A stretch of 64,000 bases of DNA from Bacteroidetes bacterium GWC2_46_850 (GCA_001768325.1 MENQ01000011.1:1-64000); one strand, 5' to 3'. Shown: positions 9,914 through 20,266, counted from the stretch's first letter. Made by a program: numbers and translations. Notes: generated by a model from the letters alone, not told the origin.

Positions 9914-12900
9914 ATGAAAAAAAAGTTAATTTTTCTATTTTTGATTTCTCTCTTACTTCCTCTTTATTTATCTGCACAAGAGAAACAGGTAAGCGGGAAG
10001 GTGATAGATGCGGAAACAGGGGAACCTTTGCCGGGTGCCACAATTCAGATTGAAAATTCAACGCGGGGAGTTACGACAGACATAGACGGGTCCTTCGAAA
10101 TCAGGGCCACTCCTACCGACAAGCTGGTAGTCTCTTTTCTCGGACTGGAGTCGCAAACGATCACGGTAGGGGCCCAGACATATCTTGAAATAATCATGAG
10201 GTTGGCAGCCAGTGAATTAGACGAAGTGACCGTCGTTGCCTTCGGGAAGCAAAAGAAAGAGAGTGTCGTAGCTTCTATATCAACGGTGAATCCCGAAGAA
10301 TTGAAAGTCCCTTCAAGTAACTTAACCACTGCGTTGGCCGGGCGGATGTCCGGACTGATCGCTTATCAGCGAAGTGGTGAACCGGGCAGGGATAACGCAG
10401 AGTTCTTCATTCGTGGTGTAACCACTTTTGGATATAAGAAAGACCCGCTTATCCTTATTGACAATAATGAATCATCCAGCACGGAACTAGCCAGAATGCA
10501 ACCGGATGACATTGCGAGTTTTTCTATTTTGAAAGATGCGACAGCGACAGCCCTTTATGGTTCGAGAGGAGCCAATGGTGTTATCCTCGTTTCGACCAAG
10601 GAGGGACGTGAAGGAAAGGCCAGGATAAATATCAGGTATGAGGAAGCCCTCTCGCAGCCGACAAAAATGGTGCATATGGCAGATCCGGTCACCTATATGC
10701 GGTTGCATAACGAGGCCATCCGGACAAGGGATCCGCTTGGTAAATTAATGTATTCGGAACACAAGATTCAAAACACGATAAACGGAACCAACCCTTATGT
10801 ATATCCGGCTACTGATTGGTATGACATGTTATTCAAAGATTATTCCAACAACCATCGGTTGAATTTTAACCTGTCGGGCGGGGGTAAGGTCACCCGTTAT
10901 TACCTTGCCGGAAGTGTAATAAACGATAACGGTGTATTGAATGTTGACAATAAAAACAATTTTAATAACAATGTTCAATTGAATCGGTATATGTTGCGCT
11001 CGAACGTGAATATTAACCTTACTCCGACAACGGAAGCAATTGTGCGTCTATCGGGAGCATTCGACGATTATAAGGGGCCCCCTCAAGGAGGCCAAAGGAT
11101 TTTTCAAATGGTGATGCATACAAATCCGGTATTGTTTCCCCCTTATTATGCACCTGATGCAGCAAATGAACATACGGAACATATATTATTCGGCAATTAC
11201 GACAACATGCAATATTATAACCCGTATGCAGAAATGGTAAGAGGATATAAAGAATATTCAGAGAGCCAAATGGGAGCCCAGTTTGAATTAAAACAGGATC
11301 TTGAATTCATCATGGAAGGTCTCTCTTTTCGTGCCATGTTCAATACAAACCGGTATTCATATTTTGACGTGGTAAGGCAATATGATCCATTTTACTATAA
11401 CATAGGAAGTTACAACAAAGAAAAAGACACTTATACACTTTCTCCGCTCAACGAAGAACAGGGGACGGACTATCTTTCTTATAGTGAAGGACCTAAAAAT
11501 GTAAATGCGGTAACCTATTTTGAGAGTGCGTTAAACTGGGCCCGTAGTGTTAATGAAAAGCATGACTTGGGAGCGCTTCTGGTCTATACCATGCGCAATG
11601 AATTAAAAGGAAACGCGGGAGATCTGCAAAGATCTTTACCATACAGGAACCTTAACTTGGCAGGACGTATCACGTATGCTTATGATTCGCGATATATGTT
11701 TGAAGGAAATTTCGGATATAACGGGTCGGAGCGTTTTTCAAAAGCGGAACGTTTTGGATTTTTCCCTTCGGCCGGTATCGGATGGAATATTTCAAACGAA
11801 AGTTTTTACGGGGAAGGATTGCGTAAGATTGTGAGCAGTCTGAAATTAAAATCCACATACGGATTATCGGGGAACGATGCCATCGGTGATGCCAACGATA
11901 GGTTCTTTTATCTTTCCAATGTGAACATGAACAGCGCGAACCACCGCTCTTCCTTCGGCACATTTGGAAATAGGGGCGGCCTGACCAAAGATGGTGTTTC
12001 TATTAGCCGGTATGCGAATGACCAAATTACCTGGGAAACTTCAAAGAAATTTAATATTACCGCCGAGATGGGATTATTTGAAAAGATTGATATTCAAGCT
12101 GAATATTTTCAGGAAGAGAGGAGCAATATTCTGATGGACAGGGCATTCATTCCTTCAACCATGGGACTGCAAGCTGCTACCCGTTCCAATGTGGGTAAAG
12201 CCGCTGCCCATGGAGTTGATGTTTCCGTAAATATGAACCATTCCTTTAACAAAGATGCCTGGATAAGCGGTATAGCCAATTTCACTTATGCAACCAGTGA
12301 ATTTAAAGTATACGAAGAACCTGATTATCCCGATGCTCCCTGGAGATCGAGAATTGGATATCCATTGACTCAAACCTGGGGATATATTGCTGAACGCTTA
12401 TTTGTAGACGACGAAGAGGTACGCAATTCTCCGACACAGTTCGGCAATTATAAAGCCGGGGATATCAAATATAAGGATTTGAACGGGGACGGGAAAATTA
12501 CAGAATTGGATATGGCTCCCATCGGATATCCTACAACTCCTGAAATTACCTACGGATTCGGATTATCATCCGGCTATCAGGACTTTGACCTCTCTTTCTT
12601 TTTCCAGGGAAATGCAAGAACTTCCTTCTGGCTTACAACATATAATGACTTTGGTCGTGGAATTGTAGATGTAACCCCGTTTATCGGAGGGCAACAAGGG
12701 TTGATGGAGGCTATCGCCGACAGTCATTGGTCGGAGGCAAACAGGAATGTATATGCCATGTGGCCGCGTCTGTCGACCACCCATATAGAAAATAATAGCA
12801 GGACGTCTACATGGTTGATGCGAGATGGCACCTTCCTTCGTCTAAAGTCCGTCGAGTTAGGATATACTTTACCTGTACATATCGCGACGAAAGCCCATAT

Positions 12901-13042
12901 GTCTAATTTACGCATTTATTTTAGCGGTACAAACTTGCTCACATTCAGCAAATTCAAGTTATGGGACCCTGAAATGGGAGGGAACGGGCTAGGATATCCT
13001 GTCCAAAGAGTATTTAATATGGGTATACAGTTGGGCTTTTGA
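9914..13042 (+). CDS. SusC-family TonB-dependent transporter, unit 2
   Basis: This 1042-residue transporter has a signal peptide at 1-22 (LYLSAQ). The carboxypeptidase-regulatory-like domain covers about 27-96 and carries the GEPLPGATIQIE and TTDIDGSFEI signatures. A TonB-box region DEVTVVAFG lies at about 103-111, then the plug (AGRMSGLIAYQRSGEPG, FFIRGVTTFGYKK, ILKDATATALYGSRGANG). The barrel ends in VFNMGIQLGF. The AFGKQKKESVVASISTV stretch is typical of a SusC subgroup common in Bacteroidales PULs. Its susD partner starts 21 bases downstream. It is probably regulated through the conserved module at 9643-9722. Confidence 0.95.
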   Translation: MKKKLIFLFLISLLLPLYLSAQEKQVSGKVIDAETGEPLPGATIQIENSTRGVTTDIDGSFEIRATPTDKLVVSFLGLESQTITVGAQTYLEIIMRLAASELDEVTVVAFGKQKKESVVASISTVNPEELKVPSSNLTTALAGRMSGLIAYQRSGEPGRDNAEFFIRGVTTFGYKKDPLILIDNNESSSTELARMQPDDIASFSILKDATATALYGSRGANGVILVSTKEGREGKARINIRYEEALSQPTKMVHMADPVTYMRLHNEAIRTRDPLGKLMYSEHKIQNTINGTNPYVYPATDWYDMLFKDYSNNHRLNFNLSGGGKVTRYYLAGSVINDNGVLNVDNKNNFNNNVQLNRYMLRSNVNINLTPTTEAIVRLSGAFDDYKGPPQGGQRIFQMVMHTNPVLFPPYYAPDAANEHTEHILFGNYDNMQYYNPYAEMVRGYKEYSESQMGAQFELKQDLEFIMEGLSFRAMFNTNRYSYFDVVRQYDPFYYNIGSYNKEKDTYTLSPLNEEQGTDYLSYSEGPKNVNAVTYFESALNWARSVNEKHDLGALLVYTMRNELKGNAGDLQRSLPYRNLNLAGRITYAYDSRYMFEGNFGYNGSERFSKAERFGFFPSAGIGWNISNESFYGEGLRKIVSSLKLKSTYGLSGNDAIGDANDRFFYLSNVNMNSANHRSSFGTFGNRGGLTKDGVSISRYANDQITWETSKKFNITAEMGLFEKIDIQAEYFQEERSNILMDRAFIPSTMGLQAATRSNVGKAAAHGVDVSVNMNHSFNKDAWISGIANFTYATSEFKVYEEPDYPDAPWRSRIGYPLTQTWGYIAERLFVDDEEVRNSPTQFGNYKAGDIKYKDLNGDGKITELDMAPIGYPTTPEITYGFGLSSGYQDFDLSFFFQGNARTSFWLTTYNDFGRGIVDVTPFIGGQQGLMEAIADSHWSEANRNVYAMWPRLSTTHIENNSRTSTWLMRDGTFLRLKSVELGYTLPVHIATKAHMSNLRIYFSGTNLLTFSKFKLWDPEMGGNGLGYPVQRVFNMGIQLGF

Positions 13043-13063
13043 AGGTTTTAAAACAGAATTAAG

Positions 13064-14998
13064 ATGAAAACAAGAACAATAAAAGAGATAATACTTTTTG
13101 TATGTGTATTATATATCACATCATCCTGTGATTATTTAGATGTTGTCCCGGATAATGTGGCTACAATCGATTACGCATTTAAAAACAGTATTGCTGCCGA
13201 AAAATACTTATATGGTTGTTATAGCTACAGGCCGGCAATCGGGGACATACAAAATGATCCGGCGATGACCGGTTCGGACGAAACGACACAGAGGTACGTG
13301 CAGATGGAGTTAGGAACAAGATTTGTCACCTGGGGAGGAACAAAGATAACACGGGGATTACAAAATGCCAATGAACCGATCATGAATACATGGGATGGGA
13401 ACCATTCATTGTGGGTAGGTATTCGTGATTGTAATATTTTCCTGGAAAATATAGATAACGTGAAGGGACTGATGGAGCATAACCGAAGAAGATGGGTCGC
13501 TGAAGTTAAATTTTTAAAAGCTTATTATCATTATACCCTAATGAAGCGGTACGGCCCGGTTCCTATCGTAGACGTGAATCTGCCTATATCAGCCGATGTG
13601 ACGGCAGTTCAGGTTTATCGGGAACCCATTGACGATGTAGTGAATTACGTGATTGGCCTGATTGAAGAAGCGATACCGGATTTACCGGAAGCAAAAGAAA
13701 TTGTAGAAGGGACAGAAGCCGGCAGGGTCGATAAACTGATCGCCATGACGTTAAAAGCTGAAGTCCTACTTTTTGCTGCAAGCCCTTTGTTTAACGGGAA
13801 CACCGATTATTCGGGAATAAAAGATAACAAAGGCAGACAGCTATTTCCACAGAATTACGATCCCAATAAATGGCAAATAGCCGCTGATGCTTGCCTCGAA
13901 GCCATTAACGCTGCCCATGAACAAGGAAAAAGGCTGTATAATCAGTTGGATCCGTTATTAATTAATGAGCATGAAATATTGCAATTGGAGATCAATTACA
14001 GGCAGGCTGTTTGTGACAAATGGAATTCTGAATTGATATGGGGGGGGACAAATAATGACTGCGGAATTCTTGCACGTGACGCTTCTACAAGAATAATCCG
14101 AATGAGTCCAACCACCTTAACTTCCGTGACAAGTGAATGGTCTCCAACGCTGGGATTAGTAAACAAATACTATTCCAAGAACGGTGTTCCTATCGAGGAA
14201 GATAAATACTGGCAATCAGAAGGTTGGTACCAGAATAGATATTCCATTCGTCCCGAACCCTCTGGCAATGAAGAGATCTATCATGTGAAAGAAGGAGAAA
14301 AAACAATATATCTGCATTATAACCGTGAACCTCGTTTTTATGCAAGCATCGCTTTTGACAAAGGAATTTATTTTGGTACAGGCTATAATACGTTCAAAGA
14401 TGCCAAACATTGCGAATTTATGAATACCCAAATTTCAGGTTTCCAAGCCGGAGAAGCAAATAGTATTACTGGCTATGGAGCTAAAAAAATGAGCCACTAT
14501 AAAAATACACAGCAATATGACAGGACAACTTGGGAATATTTTCCATTTCCAGTTTATCGGCTGGCAGATTTATATTTGATGTATTCCGAAGCATTAAATG
14601 AAGCGGGAGGACCGGAGGATGACATATTCAGATACTTGGATAAGATCCGGGAACGAGCTGGATTGGAAGGAATTGCCGACTCATGGACAAAATATTCTAC
14701 AAACCCGGAAAAGATTAACACCAAAGAGGGCAGAAGAAATATCATCCGCAGAGAGCGAGCGATAGAATTGGCTTTTGAAGGTAAGCGCTTTTGGGATATC
14801 CGGAGATGGAAAGAAATAGAGATTTACAATGCAGACCCGCAAGGATGGAACATCATGGGGGAATCGCCGGAAGATTTCTATACTGTCCTTCCCTTGAGGA
14901 ACGAATCGGTGAGATTTACCGTAAAGGATTATTTCTGGCCAATACGGGAGTCTAATTTGTTTGTGAACAAAAACCTTGTTCAAAACTATGGTTGGTAA
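13064..14998 (+). CDS. SusD/RagB-family glycan-binding lipoprotein, unit 2
   Basis: This 644-residue lipoprotein has lipobox TSSC (Cys22) followed by DYLDVVPDN. Typical SusD features are the helix WVAEVKFLKAYYHYTLMKRYG and the C-terminal RRERAIELAFEGKRFWDIRRW, which sits in the RagB/SusD C-terminal domain. It would work as the surface lid of the SusC encoded just before it. Thirty bases separate it from the next lipoprotein gene. The long middle section with many aromatic residues is usual for SusD proteins that bind large branched glycans, but the ligand cannot be named. Confidence 0.95.
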   Translation: MKTRTIKEIILFVCVLYITSSCDYLDVVPDNVATIDYAFKNSIAAEKYLYGCYSYRPAIGDIQNDPAMTGSDETTQRYVQMELGTRFVTWGGTKITRGLQNANEPIMNTWDGNHSLWVGIRDCNIFLENIDNVKGLMEHNRRRWVAEVKFLKAYYHYTLMKRYGPVPIVDVNLPISADVTAVQVYREPIDDVVNYVIGLIEEAIPDLPEAKEIVEGTEAGRVDKLIAMTLKAEVLLFAASPLFNGNTDYSGIKDNKGRQLFPQNYDPNKWQIAADACLEAINAAHEQGKRLYNQLDPLLINEHEILQLEINYRQAVCDKWNSELIWGGTNNDCGILARDASTRIIRMSPTTLTSVTSEWSPTLGLVNKYYSKNGVPIEEDKYWQSEGWYQNRYSIRPEPSGNEEIYHVKEGEKTIYLHYNREPRFYASIAFDKGIYFGTGYNTFKDAKHCEFMNTQISGFQAGEANSITGYGAKKMSHYKNTQQYDRTTWEYFPFPVYRLADLYLMYSEALNEAGGPEDDIFRYLDKIRERAGLEGIADSWTKYSTNPEKINTKEGRRNIIRRERAIELAFEGKRFWDIRRWKEIEIYNADPQGWNIMGESPEDFYTVLPLRNESVRFTVKDYFWPIRESNLFVNKNLVQNYGW

Positions 14999-15028
14999 AT
15001 TATCAAGCATTTGTAACTATAATATAAT

Positions 15029-16237
15029 ATGAAACTAAAAAAGAATTGTTTTTTTCGGTTAGTTTTGGGGATGATATTTCTTTATTCATGTGGGAATGAA
15101 GAGCCTGTAGGGCAACAACCTTTGGACAATATCCCGCCCGGAATTATAACAAATGTACGTGTGAAGAATATTGCGGGAGGTGCTGTTTTCCACTATACAC
15201 TTCCTTCCGATGAAGACCTGTTATATGTAAAAGCTGTTTACTCCATTGACGGGGAAACGGAAGTGGAGAGCAAAGCTTCGGCTTTTGTCGATTCACTGTT
15301 GGTGTTGGGCTTTGGTGATACCATACAGTATCAGGTGAAGTTGATCACGGTGGACAAAAGCCGTAATGAGGCCGAACCACATGTTGAAACCATAAGACCG
15401 CTCATTCCGGATGTCCTTTCTATTTCGAAAACCCTTTCAATTGTTTCAGACTTCGGAGGATTACTGGCCACATGGGAAAATCCAAACAAGGCAGATATTT
15501 CGGTTAATATTGAAATAGAGGATCATAACAGGGAGTACGTGCCCAAAGAAATATTTTATAGTTCCTCGATAAACGGAAAAGGTACCGTACGGGGTATGGA
15601 TACGATCCCTTTTCATTTCCGGACTTACCTGCAAGACCACTGGGGAAACAAGAGCCCTTTTAAATATGACACGATCATCCCGATTTATGAAACGAAATTC
15701 GACAAATTAAAATTTGCCAAAGTGACAACATCAGGAGATATCCCCCCGTATAATTCAGACTACGATATACATCGGATATGGGACGGAAACAATGGCGGCG
15801 ACCCGTGTTACAGTTCCCCTGCAGGAACTGGTATATGGCCCCAAACTGTCTCTTTTGATCTGGGTGTTATAGGCAAGATCAGTCGGTTGCGGTTATTCCA
15901 GAGAACTTCAAGTACGAATTATATTTTTCACGAAGGGAATTTGAGAAACTTCGAAGTATGGGGATGCTTAAATTACAATCCTGCTCAATCGGGGTGGGAG
16001 CAATGGACTAAGTTAATGGATTGTGAATCTATTAAACCATCCGGATTACCTCTTGGTCAGCTTTCTATTGAAGATGAAGAACAAGCACGAAATGGGGAGG
16101 ATTTTACAAATAACCCGAATAACCCGCCGGTACGCTATATAAGAATATTAGCAAAACGAACCTGGGCCAATGGAGCCAATTTTCAAATCGGGGAGGTGGA
16201 AATCTATGGCGACAACAGGCCATCAGTAATGCAATAG
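15029..16237 (+). CDS. DUF4959/DUF5126/DUF5000-type PUL surface lipoprotein
   Basis: This 402-residue lipoprotein has lipobox LYSC (Cys21). The order looks like a fibronectin-like DUF4959 (about 35-130, starting IPPGIITNVRVKNIAGGAV), a DUF5126-like middle domain, and a C-terminal DUF5000/discoidin-like domain. That last domain has HRIWDGNNGGDPCYSS, VSFDLGVIGKISRLRLFQR and the final FQIGEVEIYGD. The C-terminal fold suggests carbohydrate binding on the cell surface. It lies between susD and a related lipoprotein gene, both within about 35 bases, so it belongs to the same transcript. Domain names are from remembered patterns. Confidence 0.78.
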   Translation: MKLKKNCFFRLVLGMIFLYSCGNEEPVGQQPLDNIPPGIITNVRVKNIAGGAVFHYTLPSDEDLLYVKAVYSIDGETEVESKASAFVDSLLVLGFGDTIQYQVKLITVDKSRNEAEPHVETIRPLIPDVLSISKTLSIVSDFGGLLATWENPNKADISVNIEIEDHNREYVPKEIFYSSSINGKGTVRGMDTIPFHFRTYLQDHWGNKSPFKYDTIIPIYETKFDKLKFAKVTTSGDIPPYNSDYDIHRIWDGNNGGDPCYSSPAGTGIWPQTVSFDLGVIGKISRLRLFQRTSSTNYIFHEGNLRNFEVWGCLNYNPAQSGWEQWTKLMDCESIKPSGLPLGQLSIEDEEQARNGEDFTNNPNNPPVRYIRILAKRTWANGANFQIGEVEIYGDNRPSVMQ

Positions 16238-16269
16238 AAAATATTAGTAATTTAAATGAATGATTATTT

Positions 16270-17436
16270 ATGAATAATTTGATGAAAATAATTTATATAA
16301 CGGCAATAACGGTTTGCCTGCTGTTCGTATCATGTTCCGACATGAACGAATTGAGCGATCGTTTTCTGAAAAAGGGTGAAACTACTTATGCCGCATTGCC
16401 TGATTCTGTAACTGTTGGAGCCGGGAAAGAGCGCGTACAATTTGAAATATTCATAACAACAAACAGAGTAAAAACAACGCGTATCTATTGGAATAACCGT
16501 ACCGATTCGGTGGATATTGAAATAGGGAATCAAGCGGGAGTATTCTATAAGACCATAGAGAATTTGCCGGAACAAAGCTATCTGTTTGATTTAGTGAACC
16601 TAGATCAATATGGGAATCGGTCTCTTCTCTATGAAGTGTCCGGGCGATCTCTCGGAGAGAAATATGAAAGTACAATGATAAACAGGCGCCTTGTCTCTTT
16701 GAGTGCGAATAACGCCGGGAATAAAGTATTGGTATGGGGTGGTATGGATGAGTCTCTGGATGCCGGGTACACAGAGATATCATATACGAATACCGAAGAT
16801 GAGAATGTATTGATGGAGGTTCCTTTATCTGAAACTAGTACGATTATCACAGATCTTAAACCCGGTAGTTTACCCAAATATCGCACCGTGTATATTCCGG
16901 ATGAAATGGTGGTTGATGTTTTTTACACCGACTTCACAAACGCTTCTCTTACTTACGATGGGGATTTTTTGTTAATTAAATCTGAAATTTCAATTATAGG
17001 GTATTCAAATCAACATGATTCGGGGGACAATGCAGCTAAACACGCCCTTGATAATAATTATACCAACAGATGGCATACCCGTGTTGGCGAAAATTTTCCC
17101 CATTGGATGGTTTTTGATATCGGCGGAGAAGTTCTTGTGAGTAGATTTTCCATATGGCCTTCGGTATTTGGTTTAGAAACAGGAAAATTATTTGATAATA
17201 GATTGCCTGCTACATTCTCTCTTTGGGGAAGAAATGATGAACCTCCCCGTGATCATTTGTCTGGAGAAGAAGGGTGGACACAATTGGGAAACTATTCAAT
17301 TGAAGAAAGAGGCGGAGAACAAACCTTTACGATAGACAATCCAATTCCGGTAAGATATCTCAAGATGAGTTCACCTAATGGGTTAAATGGTACAACAATG
17401 ATGGTTATCGGAGAGTTTGATATTTACTCCAGATAA
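16270..17436 (+). CDS. DUF4998 lipoprotein with C-terminal discoidin-like domain
   Basis: This 388-residue lipoprotein has lipobox LFVSC (Cys22). The N-terminal ~200 residues match the DUF4998 pattern, with a start MNELSDRFLKKGETTYAALPDSV and repeated Ig-like strands. The last ~150 residues look like an F5/8 type C domain: AKHALDNNYTNRWHTRVG, WMVFDIGGEVLVSRFSIWP, and VRYLKMSSPNGLNG near the end. Such proteins regularly follow the DUF4959/DUF5000 lipoprotein in Bacteroidales PULs, giving two different surface binding proteins per SusC/D. An internal ATG at residue 5 is an alternative start. A strong hairpin lies 22 bases after the stop. Confidence 0.78.
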   Translation: MNNLMKIIYITAITVCLLFVSCSDMNELSDRFLKKGETTYAALPDSVTVGAGKERVQFEIFITTNRVKTTRIYWNNRTDSVDIEIGNQAGVFYKTIENLPEQSYLFDLVNLDQYGNRSLLYEVSGRSLGEKYESTMINRRLVSLSANNAGNKVLVWGGMDESLDAGYTEISYTNTEDENVLMEVPLSETSTIITDLKPGSLPKYRTVYIPDEMVVDVFYTDFTNASLTYDGDFLLIKSEISIIGYSNQHDSGDNAAKHALDNNYTNRWHTRVGENFPHWMVFDIGGEVLVSRFSIWPSVFGLETGKLFDNRLPATFSLWGRNDEPPRDHLSGEEGWTQLGNYSIEERGGEQTFTIDNPIPVRYLKMSSPNGLNGTTMMVIGEFDIYSR

Positions 17437-17457
17437 TTCATTTATTTTCTGGATATA

Positions 17458-17500
17458 AGGGTGTATTAAAACGGTTATCTCAACGTATTTAATACACCCT
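17458..17500 (+). terminator. Strong intercistronic hairpin between the DUF4998 gene and the glycosidase gene
   Basis: Bases 17458-17470 (AGGGTGTATTAAA) pair perfectly with 17488-17500, a 13-base stem with a 17-base loop. No T run follows, so it may be a partial terminator or an RNA-stabilising hairpin that lowers expression of the glycosidase relative to the transporter genes. Confidence 0.5.
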
Positions 17501-17601
17501 ATACCACCATCAATGGGTTTTGTTGATTTTTTATACTCCTATTACAATATTTTTTTACGGGTATCCGTTGTAAGATATCTTCTCAATTAACAATAGAAAA
17601 A

Positions 17602-20148
17602 ATGTCAAAAATAAATACGCTATCATTTCTTACTGCAATAGCATTGCTTCTTCCTGGGAAAATTTTCGCAGTAAATAAGATTCCGGATCGAAGTAATCTA
17701 TCTCAGTTTAATTCAATCGTTCACGATCCTTCAACAAGAAAAATTACGCTTTCAGATCCAAACAGGAATCTCCTTTTACAAATAGACTATACAAAGGGTT
17801 GCCGGATAACCGAATTAAGCATAAAAGGGCAGAATACATTATCACCTGCTGGTGTTTATACCGGATTCAGGACTAAGGGCGGAGCGTTCACCTCTTTGAC
17901 CGATATCGACGAAATCGATGTGGAAGAGCAAATGGGAATCATTACTATAAGAAATATTATTTATGGTGATCATTCAATTCAGGTGAATGAGTCTTGGATT
18001 TTTGAAACAATTGGTGATAAGATTATTTGGCATATAGACCGGGAATACAGCGGGTTGGCAAAACTGGAGGAAACCTCTTTCCCTCAATGGAACTTTAGTG
18101 ATTTATCCGTCTGGAAAGGTGGGATACTGGATAATGGCGGGGTTATCTGGTGTAAATATCTTGATAAAGTGAATAATACATACGGCGTACACACGGGTGG
18201 TGTTACTTTTTGGAAGCCCGACAATGGAAATGCTTTCCGAATAGATGCAAAAGCAGATGGTAAAAATATTGCAGCTAAATATTCACTAAATGAAAATCAA
18301 GAATTTGTATGTACGCATTTTGTGACAGACACCGAATTGGAACCACGTTACAATTTGAACCGTTTTGTGCACGGACAATCGGATGTGTTTGGTTCATTTG
18401 ACGTACAGCGTGGAATGACTTCGATAACGTTGGAAATGGAATATATTGATTATGATATGGCATATTCTCGTGGTGTACTTCCGGGTATCGACGAAAAAGC
18501 AGTTCGGGAATTGATGAATACAACCGGACGTTATGGTGTTGTAGATAATGGCATTGTGGGTGCCAATGGTTGGCTTACAAACTGGAAATGCTTGCATGAA
18601 CCATTTTTCGCACAAATAGGCATGGCTTTAGGGGATGACAATTATACTCTGAATATGGGAACTACTCTGGATAGAGAAAGAGACCATGCATTAACCTCTG
18701 AAGGACGCGTCTTGTCGCGCTGGCATAATGAAGACGAAGACCAGATGCCTGGCACATTTAATTATAAGACAGGATACTACGAGGCCCGTTGGGGATATAC
18801 TGTCGATTCACAAACCGGATATATTATTAATACGGCTGAACAATTCGACTTATGTGGCGATGTTAATTGGTTACTTTCGCATAAAGCCAGTTGTGAGAAA
18901 GCATTGGACTGGCTAATCAGACGGGATACAAATGATAATGGAATTTTCGAGATGATGAATAATTCGATTGCGGAAAAAACGGCAAGCGATTGGTTGGATA
19001 TTGTCTGGGCCTCTTTCGAAAATGCTTTTGTAAATGCCCAAATGTATGAAGCCTTGAACCTATGGGTAGAATGTGAACGGATTCTAGGTGATATGGAAAA
19101 AGCGGATTACTACCATAAAATAGCCAAACGACTCAAAGAAAATTTCAATAAGTCGGTTGATGAAGGCGGTTTTTGGTCACCAGAACAAAAGCAATATATT
19201 TACTGGCGCGATAAAGATGGCTCTGTGCATGGAGATAATCTGGTTACTCCCGTCAACTTTGCCGTTATTGCATTTAATCTTTGCGATGACAAAAAACGCA
19301 TCGCACAAATCCTTGATCAGATAGAGAAGAGAAGTACCGCTGAAAATCTTTTCCATTGGCCTTTATGCTTCGATTCTTTCAAAAGGGAAGAAGTGGAATC
19401 GGGCAATTGGCCCTTCCCGAGATATGAAAACGGGGATATATTCCCCACCTGGGGATATCTGGGTGTCAGGGCTTATGCTGGATATAACAAGGAAATAGCA
19501 TTGAAGTATATACGTAATCTTTTGGCACAATATAAGAAGGATGGCCTTTCGTCGCAGCGTTATAGTCGAGAGACTCAATTGGGTTTGGGTTCGGATATAC
19601 TGGCTGGGATATGTACAAGCGTTACGGCTCTCTACCGGGATATCTATGGCATTCGTCCCAGATGGAACCGGATGGGATTGGAGCCCAATATGCTTAAGAA
19701 CCTGAATGGAACAGTCTTTAATTACACCTTGCGCAATATGGTTTATCAAGTTATATTGAATACGAATGACTATGAATTGCGCAATGAAAACTTTTCCGTG
19801 AAAAGCAAAGAGGCCTTTGGCGCGTCATTCAAGAATAAGGAACTGGCAATCTTCCCTCATAACAAAGAACAAGTGATCCTGAAACTAAAAGGAGATTCGA
19901 GCCTGCCGATATCTGTCGAAGTTAACAGTTATACCGGACAAAACCTCTCCTGGAAGGTAACTTCTGCAGGCAATTACCACATTGCCGTCACAGGATTAGA
20001 TCCCGCAGAGAAATATGCAATATCAATCAATGGAAAGAGCGTCAATATCGGAGTAAACAAGGATGGAGAAGCCTCATTTTCTTATTCTTGCATAAAGCCA
20101 ACGCTCTTTAGTCTGAATGGAAAATTAGAAAAGTACAGGAGCAATTAA
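17602..20148 (+). CDS. Secreted six-hairpin (alpha/alpha)6-type glycoside hydrolase, family uncertain
   Basis: This 848-residue protein has a type I signal peptide (cleavage likely near FA/VNK, residue 24). The N-terminal ~290 residues are beta-rich, like the super-sandwich domain that precedes (alpha/alpha)6 barrels. Residues about 320-720 look like a six-hairpin barrel of the debranching-enzyme/GH78-like type: DTNDNGIFEMMNNS, TASDWLDIVWASFENAF, NGDIFPTWGYLGVRAYAGY and YRDIYGIRPRWNRMGLEP. A small beta domain closes the protein. It probably hydrolyses an oligosaccharide in the periplasm after SusC import. I cannot fix the CAZy family or the catalytic acids. It is the only complete enzyme in the first three units. 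Confidence 0.75.
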   Translation: MSKINTLSFLTAIALLLPGKIFAVNKIPDRSNLSQFNSIVHDPSTRKITLSDPNRNLLLQIDYTKGCRITELSIKGQNTLSPAGVYTGFRTKGGAFTSLTDIDEIDVEEQMGIITIRNIIYGDHSIQVNESWIFETIGDKIIWHIDREYSGLAKLEETSFPQWNFSDLSVWKGGILDNGGVIWCKYLDKVNNTYGVHTGGVTFWKPDNGNAFRIDAKADGKNIAAKYSLNENQEFVCTHFVTDTELEPRYNLNRFVHGQSDVFGSFDVQRGMTSITLEMEYIDYDMAYSRGVLPGIDEKAVRELMNTTGRYGVVDNGIVGANGWLTNWKCLHEPFFAQIGMALGDDNYTLNMGTTLDRERDHALTSEGRVLSRWHNEDEDQMPGTFNYKTGYYEARWGYTVDSQTGYIINTAEQFDLCGDVNWLLSHKASCEKALDWLIRRDTNDNGIFEMMNNSIAEKTASDWLDIVWASFENAFVNAQMYEALNLWVECERILGDMEKADYYHKIAKRLKENFNKSVDEGGFWSPEQKQYIYWRDKDGSVHGDNLVTPVNFAVIAFNLCDDKKRIAQILDQIEKRSTAENLFHWPLCFDSFKREEVESGNWPFPRYENGDIFPTWGYLGVRAYAGYNKEIALKYIRNLLAQYKKDGLSSQRYSRETQLGLGSDILAGICTSVTALYRDIYGIRPRWNRMGLEPNMLKNLNGTVFNYTLRNMVYQVILNTNDYELRNENFSVKSKEAFGASFKNKELAIFPHNKEQVILKLKGDSSLPISVEVNSYTGQNLSWKVTSAGNYHIAVTGLDPAEKYAISINGKSVNIGVNKDGEASFSYSCIKPTLFSLNGKLEKYRSN

Positions 20149-20189
20149 AAGCTGCTAAACCTCTTAAAAGCGTATTGAATGTTAATTGA

Positions 20190-20226
20190 CTGCATGGGAA
20201 AGGCTTGAGCCAATCATCTCATGCAG
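20190..20226 (+). terminator. Hairpin after the six-hairpin glycosidase gene
   Basis: CTGCATGGGA at 20190-20199 pairs with TCTCATGCAG at 20217-20226 (10 base pairs, one of them G-T). Only a weak T-rich tract (AATTTCTTT) follows. It probably ends the unit 2 transcript. Confidence 0.45.
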
Positions 20227-20266
20227 CCAATTTCTTTGTAGTAATATAGGAATCATTCCATGCTAT

